A stretch of 64,000 bases of DNA from Massilia sp. BSC265 (GCF_000740675.1 NZ_JPXI01000029.1:186001-250000); one strand, 5' to 3'; numbered from the stretch's first letter, positions 1-8,338 are shown. The notes: generated from the sequence alone by a model not told the origin. Numbers and translations: made by a program.

Positions 1-436
1 ACTGCCGGCTGCCGATGTCGACAAGGCGGCCGTGGGCGATGCCGTTGCGCATGTCGGTCAAGGTCGTCCTGAAGTCAGCCACGACCCGTTCGAAGATCTC
101 GTGGCTGCCCAGGTCCGTATCGGGAAAGCTCAGGAGTATTAGCTCGTCTGCCTTTTTTTGGAGCGAGGCCCTCCTGGTGCCGGCGTCAAGTTTGCGGTTG
201 ATAAAGCTTTCGAGGGCAGCATAGGCCAAAAAGAAGCTCACCCGGTGATCGCCCCTCGCCCGGAGCTGGAAGCTTTCAATCAGCAGTTGCCGATAGAACT
301 CTGCTTCGCCGCAAACGGTCCTGAATCCGATGAAGTGGACCAGCGCGTGGTGACGAAGGTGCCATTGATAGGTCTCACTGAACACCTCGTCGAACACCTC
401 GGCTGGGGAAATTCCGGAAAACCTCTGCAAGCCCAC
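1..436 (-). CDS. HEPN-type protein, 3' end cut by window edge
   Basis: An open frame runs from a GTG at 436 off the left edge, giving about 145 visible residues with no stop. The start is chosen because GGAGG (442-446) lies 5 nt upstream and a TATAAT box lies 20-30 nt further up. Residues 72-83 (YAALESFINRKL) followed by R130-N-G-I-A-H135 match the ALES-like helix and Rx4H motif of HEPN domains, which are often RNases in toxin-antitoxin and defence systems or are nonenzymatic. Codons are less GC-rich than in the neighbours. No nucleotidyltransferase (MNT) partner is visible on the window side; any partner would lie beyond the edge. The HEPN call rests on motif recognition only. Confidence 0.6.
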   Translation of the reverse strand, partial: MGLQRFSGISPAEVFDEVFSETYQWHLRHHALVHFIGFRTVCGEAEFYRQLLIESFQLRARGDHRVSFFLAYAALESFINRKLDAGTRRASLQKKADELILLSFPDTDLGSHEIFERVVADFRTTLTDMRNGIAHGRLVDIGSRQ

Positions 437-463
437 GCGCGCCTCCGCAGTTGAAATTGCCTG

Positions 464-469
464 ATTATA
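464..469 (-). promoter_or_regulatory. -10 box of the HEPN-type gene
   Basis: The minus strand reads TATAAT here, about 28 nt upstream of the GTG start at 436. The predicted 5' leader is about 20 nt and contains the GGAGG ribosome site. No convincing -35 hexamer was seen. Confidence 0.5.
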
Positions 470-522
470 AACGGCGGGCTGCGCTAGCCGGCAGTCCGCC
501 GGGCCGGGAGTCGCTATCCAGC

Positions 523-3330
523 CTACGGCGCCGCTGCGTCCTCGGTGGAGCAGACCAGCGCGCGCAGCCGGGCCAGCGGCATCGGCCGCGCCAGGTAGTA
601 GCCCTGGGCCTGGTCGCAGCGCGCCGAGCGCAGGAAGGCCAGCACCTCGGCGGTCTCGACGCCTTCGGCCACCACGGCCATCCCGAGCGCATGCGCCATG
701 TCGACGAAGGCCTTCACGAAATCGACGGTGGTCACGTTCTCGTCCTGCTGCATCACGAAGGAGCGGTCGAGCTTGAGCACGTCGATCGGGAAACGGCGCA
801 GATAGGCCAGGCTCGAATACCCGGTGCCGAAATCGTCCACCGCGACCTGGATGCCGAGGCTCTTGAGCTCGCGCAGCATCGTGGCAGTGTGGTCGATGTC
901 CTCGATGAGCGCGCTTTCGGTCAGTTCCAGCTCCAGGCAATCGGGCGGCAAGCCCGACCTCGAGAGCGTTGCGCATACCTCGGCCGCGAAACCGGCCTGC
1001 GCCAGTTGGCGCGCCGACACGTTGACCGACACCACGACCTTGCGGCCGCATGCGTCCATCAGCTCGCGCGTGCGGGTGCAGGCTTCTTCCATGACCCAGC
1101 GCCCGATCGCATTGATCAAGCCGGTCTCCTCCGCGATGCCGATGAACTGCTGCGGCGGGACCTGGCCGCGCTCCGGGTGGTTCCAGCGGATCAATGCTTC
1201 CATGCCGTAGAGGGCCGTGCCGCCCGGGGCGGCGGGGCACAGCGAATAGCGCGGCTGGTAGTGCAGCTCGAATTCTTCGCGCGCCAGGGCCGGGCGCAGC
1301 GATACCTCGAGCGCCATGCGCGCCTGGGTGGCAAGCGTCATTTCCGGTTCGAACAAGCGGTAGCGGTTGCGGCCCGCGTTCTTGGCGCGGTACATGGCGG
1401 TGTCGGCGGTCTGGAACAGGGCTTCGCGGGTCTGCGCATCCCCGGGGTACATGCTGATGCCGATCGAGGCGCCGACGATCACGTCGATGCCGCCTACCTT
1501 TACCGGCGCGGTCAGCACGTCGAGCAGCTTGTCGGCGATGACTGCCGCGGCCGGCTGGCCGCTGGCGCAATGGGCGGCCACCACGAATTCGTCGCCGCCG
1601 AGGCGCGCGATGATGTCGGTGGGCCGCACGACGCGGCGCAGGCGTGCGGCGACCTCGCACAGCAGGACGTCGCCCATCTCGTGGCCGAAGGAGTCGTTGA
1701 CTTCCTTGAAGCGGTCGAGGTCGAGGAACATCACCGCCACCGATGAGCCGTAGGGGCAGTCGTCCAGCATCTGCTGCACGCGCTCGCCCAGCAAGGCGCG
1801 GTTGGGCAGGCCGGTGAGGGTGTCGTGGGTCGCCAGTTCCTGCAGCCGGCTCTCGGCCGCCTTGCGCCCCGTGATGTCGGTCATCAGGCCGGTGAGCGAG
1901 ATTGCGCGCCCCGCGGCGTCGCGCTTGATGCTGCCGTTGAACAGCACATGGATGGGCTGGCCGTGGCGGTGCCGCAGGACCGCCTCCACGCCCTGCACGG
2001 TGGCCGGTCCGTCCTCGCCGGTGTCGAGGGAGGCCAGCGGGAAGCAGATGAACAGCTCGGGCAGGCGCAGGGCCAGCAACATCTCGCGCGGGTAGCCCGA
2101 CAGGGTGCACAGGGCCGGGTTCACGTCCAGCAGCGCGCCGTCGCAGCCAGCCAGCAGGTAGCCGGCCGGCGTCATTTCGATCACTTCGCGGAAACGCTGC
2201 TCGCTTTCGCGCAGCTGGCGCTCGGCCTCGGCACGGTCACTCAGGTCGCGGATGACGGCCAGGAAGAATTCCTCGCCCTCGTCGTCGAAGCGCGAGATCT
2301 GCACCTCGGCGGGGAACACGGTGCCATCCTTGCAGCGCTTGTCGGTGCGCAGCAGTTGGGCGTGCCCGGCGCGCAAGGCTTCCAGCAGCGCAGGGCCCTC
2401 CTTGAATCCGTTGTTCACGCCGGTGGCCACCATGCCGATGAATTCCTCGCGGCTGTAGCCGAAGCGCGCGCAGGCCTGGTCGTTCACCGCCACGATGTGC
2501 AGTGCGCCGTCGACGATCATGATGCTGTCGCCGGCCTGGTTGAACAGCTTGCGGAAGCGTTTCTCGCTCTTGCGCAGCGCCTGTTCGGCCTCGCGCCGTG
2601 CGGTGATTTCGTGGAAGTACACCGAGATGCCGTCCGCGTGCGGATAGACGCGCGCCTCGAGCCAGACCTGGCGGGGTTCCCAGAAGGTTTCGAAGGTAGC
2701 GGGCTGGCGCGTCTCCATCGCGTTGCGGTAGCGCTGCAGCGATGGCGAATGCTGCAGGTCGGGGGCGATGTCCAGCAGCGGGTGGCCGATGGCGTCCGCA
2801 ACCCGCACGCCGACGAAATCGCCCGCTTTCTGGTTGGCATAGGTGAGGCGCCAACCGCTGTCGATGGCGAAGAAGGCATCGCCGATGCTATCGAGCATGC
2901 TGTTGAGGGCCGCTTCGGACCGCAGCAGGGCTTCGCGCGCTTGGTGATGCGCCGTGACGTCGCGCGCGGTCAGGAATATGCGCCGGTGCGAACCCGACCA
3001 GTGCGCGGACACCGACATCAGGATGAACTGGCCGTCCTTGCGGCGCACGCGGATCGGGATGTCCGGATGTTGCGGGTGCCCGTTCTGGAGGCTGTCCCGG
3101 ATCCCGGACGCCTCGTCGTGCTGCTCGGGATGAACGACGTCGTTGTAATGTTTCCCGATCAGTTCGTCGTGCTGGTAGCCGAGCAGGGTGCGCGAGGCGG
3201 CATTCGCGCGCAGGATGAAACCCTCGGCGTCGAGCACGACCATCAGGTCGAGGGCGTTCTCGATCAGGGCCGCATTCTCTTCGGCGAGCAGCGCAAGCCC
3301 GCCAGGGGAGGCAGTGGGGATGTCCAGCAT
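523..3330 (-). CDS. PAS-PAS-PAS-PAS-GGDEF-EAL c-di-GMP enzyme
   Basis: A cytoplasmic c-di-GMP turnover protein of about 935 residues with no membrane segment. Four PAS-type sensor units fill the first 500 residues. The GGDEF motif lies near residue 578, preceded by an RPTD inhibitory I-site. The EAL domain begins near residue 710 with EALIRW and keeps [31 protein letters not shown] and the terminal QAQGYY segment, so both cyclase and phosphodiesterase activity are plausible. The frame stays open upstream to a TTG at 3432. The ATG at 3330 is preferred because homology-like sequence begins just after it, but neither start has a clear ribosome site. Confidence 0.92.
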   Translation of the reverse strand: MLDIPTASPGGLALLAEENAALIENALDLMVVLDAEGFILRANAASRTLLGYQHDELIGKHYNDVVHPEQHDEASGIRDSLQNGHPQHPDIPIRVRRKDGQFILMSVSAHWSGSHRRIFLTARDVTAHHQAREALLRSEAALNSMLDSIGDAFFAIDSGWRLTYANQKAGDFVGVRVADAIGHPLLDIAPDLQHSPSLQRYRNAMETRQPATFETFWEPRQVWLEARVYPHADGISVYFHEITARREAEQALRKSEKRFRKLFNQAGDSIMIVDGALHIVAVNDQACARFGYSREEFIGMVATGVNNGFKEGPALLEALRAGHAQLLRTDKRCKDGTVFPAEVQISRFDDEGEEFFLAVIRDLSDRAEAERQLRESEQRFREVIEMTPAGYLLAGCDGALLDVNPALCTLSGYPREMLLALRLPELFICFPLASLDTGEDGPATVQGVEAVLRHRHGQPIHVLFNGSIKRDAAGRAISLTGLMTDITGRKAAESRLQELATHDTLTGLPNRALLGERVQQMLDDCPYGSSVAVMFLDLDRFKEVNDSFGHEMGDVLLCEVAARLRRVVRPTDIIARLGGDEFVVAAHCASGQPAAAVIADKLLDVLTAPVKVGGIDVIVGASIGISMYPGDAQTREALFQTADTAMYRAKNAGRNRYRLFEPEMTLATQARMALEVSLRPALAREEFELHYQPRYSLCPAAPGGTALYGMEALIRWNHPERGQVPPQQFIGIAEETGLINAIGRWVMEEACTRTRELMDACGRKVVVSVNVSARQLAQAGFAAEVCATLSRSGLPPDCLELELTESALIEDIDHTATMLRELKSLGIQVAVDDFGTGYSSLAYLRRFPIDVLKLDRSFVMQQDENVTTVDFVKAFVDMAHALGMAVVAEGVETAEVLAFLRSARCDQAQGYYLARPMPLARLRALVCSTEDAAAP

Positions 3331-3491
3331 AGTCACAGGTGTCGCGGTCTCGCCGCAGCGGATGGGAAGGGCCGGTTCCAACGCGCCCGGCGGCCAAGTA
3401 TAGCCATTTCCGTGTGGCAACAGCAGCTGCAAAGCCTAATTTACGACACTTGTATAGGCAACTTTCCGCAACTGTCGAGACATCCCGGCTG

Positions 3492-3660
3492 CTATTCGAT
3501 GCCAGCCTGGCCACGCTTGCCGCTCGGCTTGGTGTTTCCGTCTAGATCGTCGTCCTGCTTGCGCATGGCCACGAAGTCGCGTTCGAACATCGCGTGCAGT
3601 TCCTCGCGCGCCCGGCGCGCCATCGAAGCGTACTGCTCGCGGTTCTTGTCATAGGGGTAG
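3492..3660 (-). pseudogene. 3' remnant of an unidentified gene
   Basis: The last 55 or so codons of a minus-strand frame look genuinely coding: strong GC3 bias and a hydrophilic helical tail around YDKNREQYASMARRAREELH, ending in TAG at 3492. Upstream of about 3660 the same frame turns into low-quality Ala/Arg/Pro-rich sequence opposite another gene, and no ribosome site is present. It abuts a 5'-truncated response-regulator fragment on the other strand, which suggests that one deletion removed the 5' ends of two divergent genes. A short real protein starting at the internal ATG (about 44 residues) cannot be excluded. Family not recognised. Confidence 0.45.
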
Positions 3661-3664
3661 ACAC

Positions 3665-3853
3665 GTGCAGTTGCCCGGCATCTGGGGCGATGCGCTGGCG
3701 GCCCGGGCGCGCAGCCGTGCGCCCGGAGTGCGCATCGTATTTGCCACCGGCAACGGAGAAGTGGCGAACTGGCCGGATGCCGTGGTGCTGCGCAAGCCGT
3801 ATGACCTGCAGAGCCTGGTGCAGGTGCTGGGACGGCAGGCGCTCGGCGCCTGA
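3665..3853 (+). pseudogene. C-terminal half of a response-regulator receiver domain
   Basis: About 62 residues match the second half of a REC domain: LPGIWGDALAARAR after the phosphoacceptor strand, then RIVFATG with the conserved Thr, and LRKPYDL with the conserved Lys. The codon where the phosphoacceptor Asp should be (3662-3664) reads CAC (His), and nothing REC-like is seen before it, so the first half is missing. There is no ribosome site. The layout resembles the terminal receiver of a hybrid kinase or a stand-alone CheY-like protein. The break falls almost exactly at the phospho-site and meets the minus-strand remnant at 3492-3660. Confidence 0.6.
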
Positions 3854-3953
3854 ACCGCCAGCGCGTTCCTACAGCCGGCTCCGCCCGGGGACTATTCGTG
3901 CGGGGCCGCGGCCGGACTATCATGGGAACACACACCATGACAAGGAGGCCAGC

Positions 3954-4364
3954 ATGTCGATGCAGAGCGAAGGCAAGGACGCCAAGGGGCGCAACTATGA
4001 CCAGGTGACCCGCGACGGCACCAGCAGCGCAGGCAGCATGGGCGCCGGCGGCACCGGTGACATCGGGGCGATGGGGAGCGACAACCCGGGCAGCCAGCAA
4101 TCGGCCAGCCGGACCGACGACCTGCTCGCCGGCGATACCACCCACCAGGAAGCCGACCAGGCATTCAGCGGCGGTAGCCAGGGTGGGCAGATCCAGACCG
4201 GGATGGAAGGAATCGGCAAGCGTAGCGGTGGCGCAGGGGCCAGCCAGCAGTCGGGCCAGCAGTCCAGCCAGCAGTCGAGCCAGCAGGCTGGACAACAGGG
4301 GAGCATGCCCAGCGGCCAGACCGACGCCGACCAGTACGACCAGGGTACCGCGCCGCGCGAATAG
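3954..4364 (+). CDS. Gln/Ser/Gly-rich hydrophilic protein
   Basis: Encodes 136 residues starting MSMQSEGKDAKGRNYD. The start is fixed by AAGGAGG at 3942-3948, 5 nt upstream of the ATG. The protein has no signal peptide, membrane segment or recognisable fold. Gly/Ser-rich sequence occupies the middle and a QQSGQQSSQQSSQQ tract lies near the C-terminus. Its composition suggests intrinsic disorder, like small stress-associated hydrophilic proteins. It stands alone between a gene remnant and a convergent acetyltransferase 10 nt away. Function unknown. Confidence 0.75.
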   Translation: MSMQSEGKDAKGRNYDQVTRDGTSSAGSMGAGGTGDIGAMGSDNPGSQQSASRTDDLLAGDTTHQEADQAFSGGSQGGQIQTGMEGIGKRSGGAGASQQSGQQSSQQSSQQAGQQGSMPSGQTDADQYDQGTAPRE

Positions 4365-4374
4365 TCGGCCGTCT

Positions 4375-4941
4375 TCAGGCGACGGCGGCCGCGTCCTCGC
4401 GCCGCAGGCGGTACAGCACGTGGCGCGACAGCGGATGGCCGGGAGCCAGGGCCGGGTGCGCGAAAGCGCTTCCGGCGTCCTCGCGCATGCCCAGCTTTTC
4501 CATGACGGCGCGTGAACGCAGGTTGGCCGGAACGGTGAACGAGACGATCTCTTCCAGCCCCAGTTCCGTGAAGCCGAAGCGCAGGCAGGCGCGCGCGCCC
4601 TCGCTCGCATAGCCCAGGCCCCAATGCCGGGCTGCCAGGCGCCAGCCGATGTCGGTGCAGGGTGCGAAAGGCAGGGCGCCGGCCTGTCCGGCTTCGTGCC
4701 GTTTCAAGCCGACGAAGCCGGCCAGCTCGCCGGTCGCGGCGACCGTCGCCGCGAAGTAGCAGGCGCCGCTGTGCGCGTACAGATCCTGCTGAAAAGCAAT
4801 GAAGGCCTCTGCCTGCGCCACCGTGAGCGGCCCGGGCAGGAATTCGGTCACGCGTGGATCCTGGTTCAGTTCCCAGAAGGACGCGGCGTCGGCCGCTTCC
4901 CAGGTGCGCAATACCAGCCGTGGAGTCTTGATCACCTCCAT
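4375..4941 (-). CDS. RimJ/RimL-type GNAT N-acetyltransferase
   Basis: 188 residues, the usual size for single-domain GNAT proteins. It opens with the family pattern TPRLVLRTWEAADA, has ELAGFVGLKR in the beta-strand region, then DIGWRL...GLGYASEGARA (the acetyl-CoA loop region) and ANLRSRAVMEKLGM near the end, as in RimJ/RimL enzymes. These acetylate protein N-termini or small amines using acetyl-CoA in the cytoplasm; the substrate cannot be inferred. It starts at ATG 4941 and lies 10 nt downstream of an alpha/beta hydrolase gene on the same strand, so it may be the last gene of that operon. Confidence 0.88.
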   Translation of the reverse strand: MEVIKTPRLVLRTWEAADAASFWELNQDPRVTEFLPGPLTVAQAEAFIAFQQDLYAHSGACYFAATVAATGELAGFVGLKRHEAGQAGALPFAPCTDIGWRLAARHWGLGYASEGARACLRFGFTELGLEEIVSFTVPANLRSRAVMEKLGMREDAGSAFAHPALAPGHPLSRHVLYRLRREDAAAVA

Positions 4942-4951
4942 GTCCGTCCCC

Positions 4952-5911
4952 TCAGCTGGCCAGTGCGAGCCGCGCCGCGACGACGCTTTCGATGAAGCGC
5001 GCCGTGCGCTCCGGCTGCGTCACCGGCAGCATGTGCCCGCCGTCGACCAGCTCCAGTTGCGCGCCGGGCACCTTGTCGACCAGCGCCTGGCCGTTGGCGC
5101 GCCAGTCGAGGAGGCGGTCTTCGCGGCCGAACAGCACCCGCACCGGCACGCGCAGTTCTCCGTAGCGTGCTTCGACCTGCGGCATGTGCCCGGGCAGCGC
5201 TTGCAGGTCGGCCGAGGCGGCAAGGAAAGCCCCGGGGCGCAGGCCGAGCAGGCCGCCGCCCCGGGTCGCGAAGTCGTCCGGCACGGTTTCCGGTCCGAAA
5301 ACCTGGCGCAGGATGCCCTTGCTCCCGATGATGCCGAGCGGGACCGCCAGCGTGGCGGCGAACAACCGGCGCAGCCAGCCGCTTTCGATGGTCATGCCGC
5401 GAAAGGCCGGCGGCACCGTTTGCGGCGTATGGCTCAGCGGGGCCACGAGTGCCAGCGCGCCGACCTGCTGCGGGTGCTCGAGCGCGAGGGTAAGGGCGAT
5501 CGCGCCGCCCAGCGAATGGCCGACCACGGTCGGACGTTCCAGGCCGAGACGCTCGACCAGGGCGGCAATGGCGCGCGCCTGGGTCGCGAGGTCGGCCGGC
5601 ATGCCATCCGGCCGGGTCGAATGGCCGGAACCGGGCCGGTCCAGCGTCACCACGCGGTAGCGCTTCGACAGCTCGCGCACGGCGCCGTAGTTGAAGTGGG
5701 CCATCTGGCCGCCGAGGCCGTGGATCATCAGGATGGCCGGGCCGTGCCCCTCGTCGCGCACGTGCAGGCGCACGCCTTCGGTTTCCACGAAACTGCCGGC
5801 CGGCGGCAGGAAGGCTTCGATGCGGCGCGCTGTGCGGCGGCTGAACACGGCCAGCAGCAACAAGAGCAAGGCCAGGCCGCCCAGGACGAATAGGAGGAGG
5901 TGCAGGTTCAT
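4952..5911 (-). CDS. membrane-anchored alpha/beta hydrolase
   Basis: 319 residues. A strongly hydrophobic Leu-rich N-terminal segment (residues 3-23) looks like a membrane anchor. The hydrolase core follows: HGLGG oxyanion loop at 64-68, nucleophile elbow GHSLGG with Ser133, acid region LFGREDR, and the His in DGGHMLP. It probably hydrolyses an ester or related substrate. The start ATG overlaps the stop of the upstream SDR gene as ATGA, indicating translational coupling. With the SDR and flavin monooxygenase it forms an oxidation-reduction-hydrolysis operon. Confidence 0.9.
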   Translation of the reverse strand: MNLHLLLFVLGGLALLLLLLAVFSRRTARRIEAFLPPAGSFVETEGVRLHVRDEGHGPAILMIHGLGGQMAHFNYGAVRELSKRYRVVTLDRPGSGHSTRPDGMPADLATQARAIAALVERLGLERPTVVGHSLGGAIALTLALEHPQQVGALALVAPLSHTPQTVPPAFRGMTIESGWLRRLFAATLAVPLGIIGSKGILRQVFGPETVPDDFATRGGGLLGLRPGAFLAASADLQALPGHMPQVEARYGELRVPVRVLFGREDRLLDWRANGQALVDKVPGAQLELVDGGHMLPVTQPERTARFIESVVAARLALAS

Positions 5912-6717
5912 CTTCCGGTCGCTTTCTTCAGGAGTTTCCAGTAATGGACGGGGATCAGGCGCTCAAGCAGGGCGACGAACCTGGCGTCGCCGCCCACCAG
6001 GATACGCGCTTGGCGGCGCTCGATGCCCTGCGCGATGATCTCGCCGGCCCGGTCGGGCGGCATGCGAAGCAGGCGCTGCGCGACCGCACGGCCACGGTCG
6101 ATCTCGTCCTGCGGCGCGCCATCCGGAACGCGCGCGTTCTTCGCGATCGAGGTCGCCACGCCGCCGGGATGCACGACGCTGACCGCGACCGGGCTGCCCT
6201 CGAGCTCATGGCGCAGCGCATTGCTGAATCCGCGCACCGCGAACTTGCTGGCCGAGTAGGCGCTCTGGCCCGGCGGAGAGACGATGCCGTAGATGCTCGA
6301 TACGTTGACGATGCGGGCGTCGTCGCTCAGCCGCAGGTGCGGCAGGAAGGCGCGCGTCATGCGCACCACGCCGTGGAAGTTGATCTCCATGAGCCAGTCG
6401 AAGTCGTCCTCGATCACCTGTTCGAAACTGCCGCCAAGCGCGACCCCGGCGTTGTTGACCACCAGGTCGACCCGGCCGTGCACCTCCAGCACCTCGGCCG
6501 GCAACAGGCGCACCCCGAGGCGGTCGGCCACGTCCAGGCGGTGGCTGGAAACGCGCACGCCGAGCGCCCGCGCTTCGCGCGCGGCGTCGGCGGCGGCCGT
6601 CCCGTCGATGTCGGCCAGGGCCAGGTGGCAACCGCGCCTGGCCAGTGCCAGCGCGGTGGCGCGGCCGATCCCGCCGCCGGCGCCGGTGACGACCGCCACG
6701 CGGTTGGCGAGCTTCAT
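5908..6717 (-). CDS. short-chain dehydrogenase/reductase (SDR)
   Basis: 269 residues, typical classical SDR size. The cofactor motif TGAGGGIG lies at 11-18, the structural NNAG follows VDLVV, the catalytic Ser is in NVSSIYG and the Tyr/Lys in YSASK. An Asp after beta-2 (ADIDG) favours NAD(H), by family rule. The gene is the middle member of an operon: its ATG overlaps the monooxygenase stop and its stop overlaps the hydrolase start, both as ATGA. It probably interconverts an alcohol and carbonyl made or consumed by the neighbouring monooxygenase. Confidence 0.93.
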   Translation of the reverse strand: MKLANRVAVVTGAGGGIGRATALALARRGCHLALADIDGTAAADAAREARALGVRVSSHRLDVADRLGVRLLPAEVLEVHGRVDLVVNNAGVALGGSFEQVIEDDFDWLMEINFHGVVRMTRAFLPHLRLSDDARIVNVSSIYGIVSPPGQSAYSASKFAVRGFSNALRHELEGSPVAVSVVHPGGVATSIAKNARVPDGAPQDEIDRGRAVAQRLLRMPPDRAGEIIAQGIERRQARILVGGDARFVALLERLIPVHYWKLLKKATGR

Positions 6718-8216
6718 GGCATGCCTCCCTTGCTCCCCAAGCGCAGGACGCCGTCGTCGATGCGTCCGACACGGATGGTGAGCAGGTCGCGCAGGTAGTT
6801 CTGGTAGACCTGCCAGGGCTTGCGCGCGCCCTGCTTGGGCAGCAGGTGGCGGGCCCGCTCGACGTAGCCGGAATTGAAATCGAGGAAGGGCGCTTCCGGG
6901 ACCGACGGGTCGCGGTGCGCCACCGCGATGGCCTGGCCGCGCGCGTCCATGTGGCGCAGGAGGCGGCACACCCAGGCGGCGGTCAGGTCGGCCTTCAGGG
7001 TCCAGGACGCATTGGTGTAGCCGAAAGCCAGGGCGCAGTTGGGCACCCCGCTGAGCATCATGCCCTTGTAGGACATGGCGCGGCTGGGGTCGATCACGCG
7101 GCCGTCGACCACCAGGGTGGCGCCGCCGAACAGCTTCAGCGTGAGGCCGGTGGCCATCACCACCAGGTCCGCCGCCAGCTCGCGCCCGGACTGCAGCAGG
7201 ATGCCGTTGCGGGTAAAGCGCGCGATATGGTCGGTGACCACCGATGCGCGGCCGGAGCGGATCGCCTCGAACAGGTCGCCGTCCGGCACCACGCAGACGC
7301 GCTGATCCCAGGGCTTGTAACCCGGGGTGAAGTGGGCGGCGGCCGCCTCCGGGGAGCCGAGCTGCTGGCCTGCCATCTCGATGATCTTCTGCTTGACCAG
7401 TTGCGGCTTGCTGCGCGCCAGCCAGTACAGGAACATGCTCTCGCCGATCACGCGCCAGCGGGTGAGGGCATAGGCCAGCCTTTCCGGGAACAGGCGCCGC
7501 ATGCGGTGCGCGAAGCGGTAGCGCGAAGGACGGGCGACGACGTAGGTCGGGGAGCGCTGCAGCATGGTCACATGAGAGGCACGGTCGGTCATCGCCGGCA
7601 CCACCGTCACCGCCGTGGCGCCGCTGCCGACCACCACCACCTGGCGGCCAGCGTAGTCGAGGTCCTCGGGCCAGAACTGCGGCTGCACGATGCGGCCCGC
7701 GAAACCGTCCTCGCCCTCGAAGCGCGGACGATAGGCTTCGTCGTAGCTGTAGTAGCCGCTGCACAGGTAGAGGAAGCGGGCCCGCAGCATGCGCGTCTCA
7801 CCGCTGTTCAAGCGCGCCTGCACGGTCCACAATGCCTGCTTCGAGCACCAGCTCGCGCCGATCACCTTGTGTCCGTAGCGGATGTGCGGCTCGATCCCGT
7901 GCTCGCGCGCGGTGCTGCGCACGTAGTCCAGGATGGCCGGACCATCGGCGATCGCCTTGGCATCCAGCCAGGGCCGGAAGGCGTAGCCCAGGGTGTACAT
8001 GTCGGAGTCGGAACGGATACCGGGATAGCGGAACAGGTCCCAGGTGCCGCCGATGGCGTCGCGCGCCTCGAGGATGGCGTAGCGCTTGCCGGGGCAGCCG
8101 CGCTGCAGGGCGCTGGCAGCGCCGATGCCGGACAGGCCGGCGCCGACGATCAGGACGTCCAGCGGCTCTTCCTGCGGCACGTCGTCCGTCCCGGAAGATG
8201 ATGCGGATGGATGCAT
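6714..8216 (-). CDS. AlmA/MymA-like flavin monooxygenase with altered signature
   Basis: 500 residues with an FAD-binding GAGLSG motif at 25-30 and a second Rossmann motif in VVVGSGATAVTVVPA. The run after it (HVTMLQRSPTYV) is characteristic of the AlmA/MymA branch of Baeyer-Villiger-type flavoproteins, which oxidise long-chain alkanes, ketones or fatty substrates with NADPH and O2. The family fingerprint FxGxxxHxxxWP is present as FAGRIVQPQFWP: residue 178 is Gln (codon at 7683-7685) where His is expected. It is the first gene of an ATGA-coupled operon with an SDR and a hydrolase, and diverges from a TetR gene. Confidence 0.9.
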   Translation of the reverse strand: MHPSASSSGTDDVPQEEPLDVLIVGAGLSGIGAASALQRGCPGKRYAILEARDAIGGTWDLFRYPGIRSDSDMYTLGYAFRPWLDAKAIADGPAILDYVRSTAREHGIEPHIRYGHKVIGASWCSKQALWTVQARLNSGETRMLRARFLYLCSGYYSYDEAYRPRFEGEDGFAGRIVQPQFWPEDLDYAGRQVVVVGSGATAVTVVPAMTDRASHVTMLQRSPTYVVARPSRYRFAHRMRRLFPERLAYALTRWRVIGESMFLYWLARSKPQLVKQKIIEMAGQQLGSPEAAAAHFTPGYKPWDQRVCVVPDGDLFEAIRSGRASVVTDHIARFTRNGILLQSGRELAADLVVMATGLTLKLFGGATLVVDGRVIDPSRAMSYKGMMLSGVPNCALAFGYTNASWTLKADLTAAWVCRLLRHMDARGQAIAVAHRDPSVPEAPFLDFNSGYVERARHLLPKQGARKPWQVYQNYLRDLLTIRVGRIDDGVLRLGSKGGMP

Positions 8217-8248
8217 GGTGTCTCGGGGTTCCTGAACATGTCTTATGT

Positions 8249-8281
8249 TGACACTCTACATTGTCAGAAGTGGGGTGACAA
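8249..8281 (-). promoter_or_regulatory. monooxygenase operon promoter with overlapping operator
   Basis: On the minus strand TTGTCA (8276-8281) is followed after 17 nt by TAGAGT (8253-8258), a good sigma70-like pair. The palindrome TGACA-N8-TGTCA at 8249-8266 covers the -10 element, which is where a TetR repressor would block transcription. The divergent TetR gene starts 58 nt away. This is inference from sequence only. Confidence 0.5.
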
Positions 8282-8324
8282 GTTCGATGACAAATTCGAT
8301 GAAGAGTTTGGAAACAAGTTTCTG
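8277..8324 (+). repeat. degenerate 12-bp tandem repeat in the divergent promoter region
   Basis: GACAAGTTCGAT (8277-8288) is followed directly by GACAAATTCGAT (8289-8300), then two weaker copies, GAAGAGTTTGGA and AACAAGTTTCTG, to 8324. The array lies between the monooxygenase promoter and the TetR start and could hold extra regulator sites. Confidence 0.5.
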
Positions 8325-8338
8325 TGTAGAATGTGGTC

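Noticed and set aside
451..3654. Long plus-strand open frames opposite the first GGDEF/EAL gene (451-1746 and 1825-3654)
   Set aside because: They are GC-driven mirror frames with Arg/Ala/His-rich, domain-free translations; the minus strand encodes complete PAS, GGDEF and EAL motifs.
4220..4300. CAGCAG-rich repeats resembling a small tandem array
   Set aside because: They are codons of the Gln/Ser tract within a coding frame, not a CRISPR or noncoding repeat.
4368..4386. Inverted repeat GCCGTC/GACGGC at the end of the Gln-rich gene
   Set aside because: Short stem partly inside the convergent GNAT coding end and no T-run; not strong enough to call a terminator.
6718..7764. Upstream extension of the SDR frame through the monooxygenase gene
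   Set aside because: It reads as an alternate frame of the monooxygenase. The SDR start at 6717 is fixed by the ATGA overlap and the TGxxxGxG motif right after it.
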